A stretch of DNA of 64,000 bases from Eutreptiella sp. 'Long Island Sound 2002' (taxonomy: Eukaryota; Euglenozoa; Euglenophyceae; Eutreptiales; Eutreptiaceae): contig OZ038401.1 in assembly GCA_964036045.1 (NCBI GenBank), forward strand, positions 35,239,834 through 35,303,833. The letters are read 5' to 3'. The position numbers were made by a program, and so were the translations under genes. Positions 56,501-64,000 of this stretch are shown here, piece after piece; positions within the stretch are counted from its first letter, which is position 1, and every line of letters starts with the position of its first letter. The notes under the pieces are model-generated. The model did no database searches. It saw only the letters and a list, made by a program, of their open reading frames with translations, and was not told the DNA's origin.

Positions 56501-58476
56501 CAAAAATGACGCAAGCACTCAAATACCAAGACCTTTGCGTACAATATCCCGGTGCAATACTCATTTGTGAGAATCAAGGAAAGACGGAAGCTCTGTTGAA
56601 GCTTAGCATGAAGAAGGTTGCTAAGAAGTATGCCACAAGTGAAAGCCCAAGCGTAGATGCTCAACGGTCAGTACACTACTTGACAGGGTATGCAGCATGC
56701 AATGACTTCTGGCTCCGAGTGATCCTCGTTTTTCAAGGGTGCATTGCGTAGCTTACAAAGTTGCATGTATTGAATGGCACGAGAGGAATGTGACATCTTT
56801 CAAGAAGTTCCCAAATGCTGCTGTTGTGCAGAGCACAAGATTCGTATGATTGCGATGCCTCCAATGTCCGAGATTGGAAACAAAATGTGACAAGTTGCTT
56901 GAACTCCATCAATGATCCGCAGAAATGGTATGTTACTTGTGTTCCATTCAAAAATTTCGCAACCCGGGTACCACCGAATGTGCGCATCGTAGTTCCCGCG
57001 GCAGCTTTTTTCTGCCTTTACGTGTAGTACACAGCCTCCTTGTCCGGGGTCATAAAGGTCAAAGAGGTTTCATTCTGCACAATGTGGTTCTACACCCTTT
57101 GCTCTTATAGGTACGCACTTTGGTTTGCCGAAGGACCACTACTTGATGGGAAGGACCCCATCAATCATGCCCTTTGTGCCGAGTGTGATGGCAGTTGGTT
57201 GCGATCCTTGTATGCAAGTTCTGGCCGAATATTTTGCTTGTATCTGGGTACGAGACCAGTTGGTTTTGTCATATTTCATCTGCAACAAGACTTTGTTATA
57301 GTTGCCACTTGTATTGTTCACCCAGAATTTAGGCGGAAAGGGTGTTGCTCCGTTCTAATGGCCATCTTGTCCTTTCTTTGTGCAAGCAATTCACGACCTC
57401 ATATTGTTGGCCAAGCTCAACTGAGCAACACGGCACCATGGTCTGCAGTTGGTGGTGAGAGGTTGCCTGATGATGCACCCTTGCTCCAATCGTTTCGCGA
57501 ACATGCTGTATATGTAGAGGACGCGCATTGGAACTTCTGCATTGACGCTAAGGCTACCACCCTAAAGGACAACATTGTGGTTTTGTGGCAAAAGCTTTTG
57601 CAGCTCAAGCCCAACATATTTGACCCCATCGTTCCTCTTGCCCCTCCAGCCCATTTGCCAAGTTTGCATGGTTCTAGAGAGCAGAGTGTATCAGCTTCTC
57701 GTTATGTGGCTGCAACCGAAGTAAGTGCCGTAGGGGCCATTTTTGTTGGGCCTACGGCCTCTCCTCATTCCAGAGTAGTGAAGCATCTTTGTGAACACAA
57801 CTATTGGATGACCCCTTCTAAGTCAAAAGACCCCCCCCTTTGTGTAGCGGACTCAACCATTGGAGAACATGCAGGTAAGGGTGTTTTTTATGTTGGGCAT
57901 ATGACGATTCCTGGAAACTGCAAGATTCTAGGAATTTATTCAGGGAGAGATGTAGGCCGCCATGTGCCAGGACAAGATACTTCATACTATCATCCCACCA
58001 CGCGCGGGCATTTGCTTGATGGGATGCGCAAAGTGGACGATATTCCTCCCCTTGTGCAAAAGGTGGGATGTGAGGTGGGGCACAATGTTGTTGCATCATT
58101 TGTGAATCACAAGCCACATGGTGTGGCCTCCAATGTTGAAATGGTATTTGTAGAGGCCCTTGAGATACGTGGCAAAAGACTCAGGGCATTTCACAGCCAT
58201 CCAGTGTTGGATACTACGGGTGTTCATGGCACCCTATTGGGAATGCTGTTTCTGGTTTCCAAGCGCCCCATCCGGCCAGGAGATGAACTTTTTCTGAAGT
58301 ATGCGGACGATAGCGCCAAACATTTCATGAAAACAGATGAGATGATCACTGACTCTGAGGGTGAAATGGATGAAAGTGACAACGACCCGTCACAAAAAAG
58401 GCCAAGCATCTATCATGTGGGCCAACAAAACAACACCCCTCAAGAGAGTGATGGTAGTGATGACGAGTCTTTTTGA
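53533..58476 (+). CDS. Large protein with C-terminal GNAT and SET domains (13 exons)
   Basis: Join 53533-53626, 53796-54061, 54148-54299, 54383-54485, 54574-54729, 54799-54955, 55166-55327, 55509-55813, 55916-56109, 56193-56330, 56472-56666, 56832-56927, 57111-58476. All twelve introns have GT-AG borders and matching phases; the sum is 3384 bp, 1127 residues plus stop. The start is the ATG of MAKDDIISRVALFKQ, after TTTTCAGC. The first 650 residues have no recognised domain; they include an acidic stretch (DEDDSDYDD) and a basic one (TTRKRSAF). The last exon (from about residue 673) holds a GNAT acetyltransferase fold, with the acetyl-CoA loop in VHPEFRRKGCCSVLM, and from about residue 926 a SET domain: GKGVFYVGHMTIPG, then SFVNHKPHG (the NH motif), then RPIRPGDELFLKYADD. 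A histone acetyl- and methyl-transferase role is inferred; substrates are unknown. The C-tail is acidic. Confidence 0.82.
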
Positions 58477-58931
58477 GCCACAAGTTAGGGTGAAGCATAA
58501 TACTTCCAAACACCAAGTGCCAGTCCCATTGGTATTTCATGAAATATCCGTGCAAGTGAATATTGCAAAGATCACAATTTTCTCGGTCACAATGCCTACG
58601 AGGTTTGTTTGGCAAATTCCACTGTTGGAAGGTGGAGGTGGAGTTTTTCTGTTTATTGTCTTATTTTTCTTATGTTCATTGTGCCCATACATGCCGCAAT
58701 TGCCAATAACTAACCAGTGCAGTGCACAATTTGTTTCTTCTGTTTGTCATTTGAGACTACTACTGCAAGACTACGACATGTAGAGTTCGTCCTTCTTTGG
58801 TTTTGTTATTAAAAGAAAATTGCATCAGGGCAAGATGCATGACATCTCAGTACAATGCCTCACCTTTAGACTTGGCCAACACCAAACCTAGCCGCGAAGA
58901 CTTACAGCCCCCTCAATGCTTTTTCCTATGG
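58477..58931. other. 3' flank of the GNAT-SET gene
   Basis: No gene is recognised. It is T-rich around 58640-58680 and carries a possible AATAAT-type polyadenylation context only weakly. It ends at the target site of the 306-bp insertion. Confidence 0.4.
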
Positions 58932-59269
58932 GGCTATGTGGTATCCAGGTCAGGTCAGGTCAGGTCAGGTAGTGCCAGCTACCACCGTCCGTTAGCCCGC
59001 GAAATGCGTCCGACGGCAAGACGTCTGGCCGAACACACGCACACGGAACACGGAGAGTCGCTGCAGGTTCAGACGGAACCGAGACGCCCAGAAGGGGCTC
59101 CAGCCGGTAGATGAAGACTACCTGACCCAGAGGGGGCTTCAGCTGGTGGGAGCACACTTGGTGAGGCAGTGGTGCGTCTGCCCCTCACAGGCTGCACCTC
59201 TGACCCCGGGGGGCGCCCAGGGTGGGTGGCGGCGTCGTCAGCCGGCCTGACTTGGCTATGTGGTATCCA
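58932..59269. mobile_element. 306-bp insertion flanked by a 16-bp direct repeat
   Basis: GGCTATGTGGTATCCA occurs at 58932-58947 and again at 59254-59269 with exactly 306 bp between (58948-59253). The insert is far more GC-rich than its flanks. It starts with about five GGTCA units and ends in GGCCTGACTT, so short inverted ends (GTCAGG and CCTGAC) are possible. It has no coding capacity. The duplicated flank is what a target-site duplication looks like. The length of the duplication fits a SINE-like retroposon as well as a DNA element. Confidence 0.65.
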
Positions 59270-59398
59270 AATATGAAGTGTTTTGATGCTCTTTGCTTTG
59301 CCTGCCCAAACTTTGTGCCTGTGGTATTGGTTTCCATTGCGGCTTGCAACCAACGCCAGGTCTCGATACCAAGGCCGATATAATACAGCTTACACGTT

Positions 59399-59960
59399 CA
59401 AAGCCATGAACTGTACTGGACAAGGACACAACTTGGAGGGCATAGAGGCGGCGTGCCGTGGAGTGGAGAATGAGACACACACACGTTGAAACGGGGTGAC
59501 ACCACTAGGACACAAGAAGGACAAGTGACTCACGAGGTGGAGATAGGAAGATGAACAACGAGGCACACCAGTGGCACGCCACGGGGGCACAAGGAGCGGG
59601 GGGCTAGCGGGGTTGCACGGTACGAAAAAGGGGGTGTTACTCCCCATTGCAAAGAGGGCGTGCGGCGAGGCACATATAGGGTGGCACGCGTGATCGTTGG
59701 GAGGGGGGGTGCTGCGTGCTACCGGTACAGGCAAGCTACTTGATGCTGCGTAGACGGGGAGTTCCCCGGCACAAGCGTTGCACGCTACAAGGCACCGAAG
59801 GAGTCATCAACAGGGGGAACTAGAACGTTTTTTTGGACTAGTTCCGTGAGCATTCTTGGAACCAAGGGAAGGCCAACTCAACAGGCGAGTAATCGTACTA
59901 CAGTAAAGTGCCATCGCAAAGCCTTGGGAGGAGCCTTGGAGGGATGGAACAAAAGCGAGG
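59399..59960. repeat. Diverged dispersed repeat, copy 1
   Basis: It aligns with 62737-63340 in pieces: CATGAACTGTA/CATGAATTGTA, then CTAGGACACAAGA, then GTGTTACTCCCCATTGCAAA/GTGTTACACCCCATTGCAAA, then AACAGGGGGA. In copy 2 the GGCGAGTAAT..TA..GCAGTAAAG phrase lies before the repeat (62738); here it lies after it (59884). The two copies are therefore rearranged relative to each other. ORFs here are not conserved. Confidence 0.7.
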
Positions 59961-60414
59961 GGAAATCATTTGACAATGGATCTTGAGACCACTTTCATTG
60001 GCACTTCGGAGAAACATGCTTGGTCAGACTCACCACAGTGGGGCGCTAGGCCAGGGTCCTTGACGCCGACCCCCCACCCCTCCCTGGAAACTGGCAGGGG
60101 AGTGCCGGACCGTTTGTGCCAAAGGCGCGAGGGGGAAATTTCGCCTGGTGTGGCATATGTGCCACAGGGTAAAAGGGGTGGAGCTGCTTTTCCCCCTTTT
60201 TTTTGAGCACGAGATTGTGCAAGACGAGGCGCTATACAAATGTCGTTTGTTGCTCTTTGAAGATCCCACCCTCGAAGCTCAGCCCCGGTGTGTGGTACCC
60301 GAGGGTCCTCAGGGGGCATTTTGGGAGGTGTGTCAGTCAGCGCCTTACGGGTAAACACATTGGAAAATTAACCCACGGCGCAGATACTCCCCCAAAGGCA
60401 GAGTTAAGACTAAG
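59961..60414. other. No gene supported
   Basis: Short open frames only. The CGCTA(T/C)A.AAATG.CGTTTGTTGC phrase at 60228 resembles 51176-51200, so this is probably also old repeat sequence. Confidence 0.35.
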
Positions 60415-60685
60415 AATGAGAACTTTTTTTTTTAAAAAAGACGTTGTGCGCACGTTGCGGAGAGAGCCCCCTCCCCCCCCCCGCTCCTCCAAGGGGTTCG
60501 AAGCGTACATCAACTCCGTCTTGAAAAAAAGCATGGTTCGGCCTGGGTGGGGCGCCACTGGCAACAGTGGCCGGGAACTGACTCGGGGGTGCTATGCCCT
60601 TAAACAAAAATACCACCTACCATGCCCCCCCCCCCCAAATGCTTTGAAATTTCTTTACCCTGAAAGATATAATCAGCGCGAGAGG
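60415..60685. repeat. Dispersed repeat R, copy 1 (source of 63502-63772)
   Basis: It is nearly identical to 63502-63772, from GAGAAC-T-run through GACGTTGTGCGCACGTTGCG to GATATAATCAGCGC. The copies differ mainly in T-, A- and C-run lengths. The frame through it is disrupted by the run-length changes, so it is unlikely to be coding. Confidence 0.9.
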
Positions 60686-60861
60686 CGGTCATTTTAAGCC
60701 AAATATGCTCGGGTATGGGACCCCCCCCCCCCGGGCCCTAGAAGTGGCAAGAAAGTGGGAGGGAGTCGGCATCTGGCCCATTGTCCTCCCCTCCCCCCGT
60801 GCTTTGGATAGTTTTCTGTCACATTGGTTCAGACTGATCAAGTGTCCCCTTATTTCCTCTC

Positions 60862-60974
60862 AGGTCTATGAAGGCCAGGCTCTGGATTGGTGGGGCACGC
60901 GAGACCGCAGCTGCAACCACAATCTCATTGACGGCTGTGAACAATGCCCCCATCATTATACCCAGCAAGGATGG
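60862..60974 (+). CDS. Exon-like stretch, unknown
   Basis: It follows a CCTCTCAG acceptor and ends before a GTCAGTG donor. Two frames stay open; the better one reads MKARLWIGGARETAAATTIS and on to IIIPSKDG. There is no start or stop context and no family. It may be an internal exon or a gene piece. Confidence 0.3.
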
Positions 60975-61237
60975 TCAGTGATGAGGACAAGCACTTCGCA
61001 TCTGCACTGCATGGTGCCTTCAACATTATAAATATGGATGCTTTGGAGGTGTTTCCCTGTATCCCCACAACTGGATGTTGACACCACTGCACCCTGCACG
61101 CAGCTAGCCAACATGGTTATCTACCCTCTTTGCAATCTGGGGCAGGCAATGTGGGACTTGCAAGGGACAACATGGCAGAGACGGGTAACACACAGTGGAG
61201 GACAGGGTGCATGGGGTAATGGGTTGATGCATCAGTG

Positions 61238-61345
61238 CAACTGCACTGCACAGCAGAGCACAGCACGGCACGCCCCACCACAGCACAGCATGCCACAGCA
61301 CACCACAGTACATGACCGCACAGCACACGGCACCGCATCACAGAA
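61238..61345 (-). repeat. Island of pentamer repeat, opposite orientation
   Basis: CACAGCACGGCAC-type steps are the reverse complement of the TGTGC/TGTGG tract at 27-36 kb. The island is embedded in non-repetitive DNA 25 kb from the main tract. Confidence 0.85.
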
Positions 61346-61912
61346 CTGCACAACATTTCAGGGGGAACCTAGTCTGAAAAGTAGTGCGCAGTGCGTGGGC
61401 AGTGCAAGGGTGCCCCCCAAGGGCAGCGAGGGGGGTGTTCTGGGGGGGGGGGGGGCAACAACGGAGTGGGGGATTGCAGTGTGGTTCATGGTGGTGTGCA
61501 GCACCCGTGTGGGAGCATTGGGCGTTTGGGTGTAGGGCCTGTGCAGACCCATCCCATGCAAACATTCGCGCCTCCTGTCCCACACCCTAGGGAATTTGGG
61601 CTTTCAACTGCAGTGGGGCTGGCGGGGTCAATAGAGCCCTGACCAAGGGAGGGGAGGGTCTGGGCAAAGGGCTCAATTCATATTCATCAGTCACTGTGAA
61701 GTCTGTTGACAAGGCGGCCAAAAACGTTTTAGGCATTGAGAAGGGTCTTTTTTTTTTTGCCCGGAAGTGCATGCTTTTTCCTACCCCCCTGGACGCGCTG
61801 ATTCCAAAAATACCATTTTCATTGTCTCTGAGCTGGGAGTTTGGGTCCCCTCTGGAGCCCAGGGGTTGGTCCGGTTGGATTTTGGGGGGCCCATCAATCT
61901 ATCAACCCCCTT

Positions 61913-62025
61913 GCACTTGAAAGCCTGCCCACCGCTGCCCCAGCTCGTCCACCCCACCCTGCCTTGCACTGTTGTTCACCCTATCCTGCTCACCCACTGC
62001 ACTGCCAAATTTGCACCCTGTGCCC
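61913..62025. repeat. C-rich segment copied to 63781-63893
   Basis: GCACTTGAAAGCCTGCCC through TTTGCACCCTGTGCCC is repeated at 63781-63893 with only two or three differences. Here it continues as a pyrimidine-rich tract towards a CTTTCCAG acceptor at 62105; in the copy it stops and gene DNA follows. Confidence 0.9.
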
Positions 62026-62105
62026 TGCCCTGCCCAATCCTGCATCCCCTGCACTGCCTCGCCCACAGATCTCCTCTTGCCACCCCTACAACTCCTGCAC
62101 TTTCC

Positions 62106-62330
62106 AGGCCTGCATGGATCCATTCCTTGCCTCCTTCCACGAGTCCCATTCCGAGGACGTTTTCACCAGGTGGCCTGGTCCTGATGAACCTGCGCGCATG
62201 GGTGACACGCACAACCGCATCTCTGAGCAGGCAGAGTTGGAGTGGCTGCTGCAGCGCACGCGCGTCATCTGTGGCATGCACAACTTGCTCATGCAGTGTT
62301 ACAGCCTCGGCAGCTCAAGAATGGTTGTCC
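62106..62330 (+). CDS. Exon-like stretch, unknown protein
   Basis: After a long pyrimidine tract and CTTTCCAG, one frame encodes ACMDPFLASFHESHSEDVF, then RISEQAELEWLLQRTRVI and CGMHNLLMQCYSLGSS. The composition is that of a folded protein. The 3' border is unclear; the frame continues into the CTCTTCGAGGTGC motif shared with 37502. No family is recognised. Confidence 0.45.
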
Positions 62331-62493
62331 CTCTCCCCTCTTCGAGGTGCCTTGCCGAAGGCAACAGAATTTCCCGCTGCGAAGTCCCCCCCCCCCCTGC
62401 TGCAACTTCAGCTTCAGTTATTTCCGTCTACATACTGGCTGCCAGTTTCGCTTACTCCTGTTGCAGTTTCAGCATCTTCTGGTGCCTCTGCAG

Positions 62494-62607
62494 GTGATTT
62501 CTCACACTGTCATTGTAGCTGCTAATAGGGTGAAGGCACTCCATTTGCATTGGGCCAGTAAATGGAAGTGCAAGGGGTGTGATCGAGCTTCAGAGGCTAC
62601 CCGGCAG
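62494..62607 (+). CDS. Exon-like stretch of 38 codons, unknown
   Basis: It has a CTCTGCAG acceptor and a CGGCAG|GTATATC donor, and the frame is phase 0 at both ends. It encodes VISHTVIVAANRVKALHLHW and a CKGCDR motif with two Cys. The donor and following bases (GCAGGTATATCTTC) equal those of exon 4 of the C2H2 gene at 42054. Confidence 0.4.
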
Positions 62608-62619
62608 GTATATCTTCCA

Positions 62620-62735
62620 GCTAGCACAGCACAGCACAACACCTGCATAAGCATCGTAATCCCCATCCCAATCTGCTTCTTCGTCGACCTGAGCATGGTG
62701 TGCTGTGGTGTGGTGTGGTGTGGTGTGCCAACTCT
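62620..62735. repeat. Pentamer repeat pieces flanking a C2H2-gene-like fragment
   Basis: AGCACAGCACAGCACAAC at about 62624 and TGTGCTGTGGTGTGG-type sequence at 62698-62730 are short pentamer pieces in opposite orientation. Between them lies the fragment at 62639-62698. Confidence 0.75.
62639..62698 (-). pseudogene. Inverted fragment resembling the acidic exon of the C2H2 gene
   Basis: Read on the minus strand it encodes VDEEADWDGDYDAYAG. Exon 4 of the gene at 40678-43472 encodes EEADCDGDYDAPDAP and VDEEANWDGDAHG in the same composition and codons, and the DNA around GAAGAAGC.GATTGGGATGGGGA matches closely. It is about 20 codons long without start or splice sites, so it is a relic from this gene or a paralogue. 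Confidence 0.65.
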
Positions 62736-62736
62736 A

Positions 62737-63340
62737 CAGGCGAGTAATTGTAATGCAGTAAAGTAAGCATGAGAGCCATGAATTGTAGGGGACAGCCGCA
62801 ATTGGCCGCAAGGCACAGAGGCAGCATGCCATGGAGCAGAGGACAAGACACTCGCACCCGGAAAGGGGGTGGGCACACCGCTAGGACACAAGACGCAGAG
62901 GTGACTCCATGGGGGGAGATAGGGGGGGGTGCACTACGAGGCACAAGAGTGGTATGCCATGGGGGCAAGAGTAGATGGGGGGTGTTGGGACCTAAAGGGG
63001 TCACGTCGCGGGGAAGAGGGGGTGTTACACCCCATTGCAAAGAGGGCGCGCAGCAGGGGATACACGGGGGGGGGGGGTCATGCGCGAGGGCAGGGAGTAG
63101 CATGCTATAGAACACAAAGGGGCATGCAATGGGGCGCAGCGGGCAACACACCATTGAGAACTGTTGTCTAGGGGGTGTTGACGGCCGGGGAGGGCACCTG
63201 CGGGGCTAGAAGAAGATGCTCAATGCTGCGTAGAGGGGGTGTTCCCACAGAGCACAAGCTTTGCATGCTACAACACATACAAGGAGCCAAACAGGGGGAC
63301 ATGGTATTTTGGGTTGCTTCCGGGAGCACTGTTGAAACCA
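62737..63340. repeat. Diverged dispersed repeat, copy 2
   Basis: The partner of 59399-59960. It has many G-runs, in part expanded here (63068-63078). Short ORFs differ between copies. Confidence 0.65.
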
Positions 63341-63501
63341 ACAAACCCCCACGTTTGGGCAGCTGGGGGACACCCCGCCATGCATAACGGAGGTGCAAAG
63401 CGGAGTATAGCATGTGGTTCACCAAAGGCACATAGGGTAGGTAGGTGGGGCTAGCGATGTGCATGCATAGTACATACTCGCGCTGTGGGCACTTAGTGTG
63501 C

Positions 63502-63772
63502 AATGAGAACTTTTTTTTTAAAAAGACGTTGTGCGCACGTTGCGGAGAGAGCCCCCCCCCCCCCCCCGCTCCTCCAAGGGGTTCGAAGCGTACATCAACT
63601 CCGTCTTGAAAAAAAGCATGGTTCGGCCTGGGTGGGGCGCCACTGGCAACAGTGGCCGGGAACTGACTCGGGGGTGCTATGCCCTTAAACAAAAATACCA
63701 CCTACCATGCCCCCCCCCCCCCAAAATGCTTTGAAATTTCTTTACCCTGAAAGATATAATCAGCGCAAGAGG
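63502..63772. repeat. Dispersed repeat R, copy 2
   Basis: A copy of 60415-60685. It ends at CAGCGCAAGAGG, 8 bp before the next copied segment begins. Confidence 0.9.
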
Positions 63773-63780
63773 CCCCGCCC

Positions 63781-63893
63781 GCACTTGAAAGCCTGCCCAC
63801 CGCTGCCCCAGCTCGTCCACCCCACCCTGCCTTGCACTGTTGTTCACCCTACCCTGCTCACCCACTGCACTGCCATATTTGCACCCTGTGCCC
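63781..63893. repeat. Copied C-rich segment
   Basis: A copy of 61913-62025. It ends in CTGTGCCC and passes without a gap into the copied intron of the GNAT-SET gene. Confidence 0.9.
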
Positions 63894-64000
63894 AATGTGG
63901 TTCTACACCCTTTGCTCTTATAGGTACGCACTTTGGTTTGCCGAAGGACCACTACTTGATGGGAAGGACCCCATCAATCATGCCCTTTGTGCCGAGTGTG
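63893..64000 (+). pseudogene. Start of a second copy of the GNAT-SET gene's last exon
   Basis: It is identical in alignment to 57080-57187. It begins inside intron 12 of the GNAT-SET gene, keeps the CTTATAG acceptor (exon start at 63924) and continues as YALWFAEGPLLDGKDP up to the window edge. The twelve upstream exons are absent on the left. Whether the rest of the exon is present beyond 64000 cannot be seen. Confidence 0.85.

Noticed and set aside
60415-60697. Proline-rich ORFs in repeat R
   Set aside because: They depend on C-run length, which differs between the two copies and shifts the frame.

Overview
The window is nuclear DNA of a eukaryote, most probably a repeat-rich unicellular alga or other protist. 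I cannot name the species. The reasons are dense GT-AG introns whose reading phases match across up to 13 exons, a TTAGGG interstitial telomere block, an orphan exon of a eukaryotic-type lysyl-tRNA synthetase, and several chromatin domains (PHD, SAP, C2H2, Myb/SANT, Tudor-like, GNAT, SET). Nothing suggests bacterial operons, CRISPR or rRNA. All stop codons fit the standard code.

Left third (1-21.2 kb): subtelomere-like satellite DNA. A 199-bp satellite (about 6 copies) runs into a 1.4-kb composite block ('block X', three copies). Each X copy is followed by an array of a second, 203-bp satellite (about 10, 10 and 46 copies). Between X copies 2 and 3 lie a cluster of perfect AT-centred palindromes and about 16 TTAGGG repeats joined directly to a truncated 203-bp unit.

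Middle (21.2-36 kb): a two-exon minus-strand gene for a zinc-ribbon, coiled-coil, proline-rich protein, then a plus-strand PHD-finger exon. After that come a 27-bp minisatellite and about 9 kb of degenerate TGTGC/TGTGG pentamer DNA that is stop-free in several frames on both strands and contains a 3.4-kb higher-order duplication. The long ORFs there are artefacts.

Right half (36-64 kb): gene-bearing DNA with mosaic edges. It holds an isolated lysyl-tRNA synthetase exon, tRNA-like elements (one pair inverted around a 22-bp GC palindrome), a SAP-domain ORF and a 31-bp minisatellite. Three intron-rich plus-strand genes follow: (i) a C2H2 finger, acidic and lysine-rich protein (40.7-43.5 kb); (ii) a Myb/SANT, tyrosine-recombinase, coiled-coil, Tudor-like protein (45.9-48.9 kb); (iii) a 1127-residue protein from 13 phase-matched exons ending in GNAT and SET domains (53.5-58.5 kb). 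The last 5 kb are a patchwork of re-used pieces, including the start of a second copy of the GNAT-SET exon that runs off the window and an inverted piece resembling gene (i).

The best candidate for something undescribed is the tyrosine-recombinase gene with its neighbours. A recombinase carrying its own Myb and Tudor-like modules, next to genes for chromatin-type proteins, could be the core of a large intron-bearing Crypton-like element. No element boundaries were found, so this remains inference.
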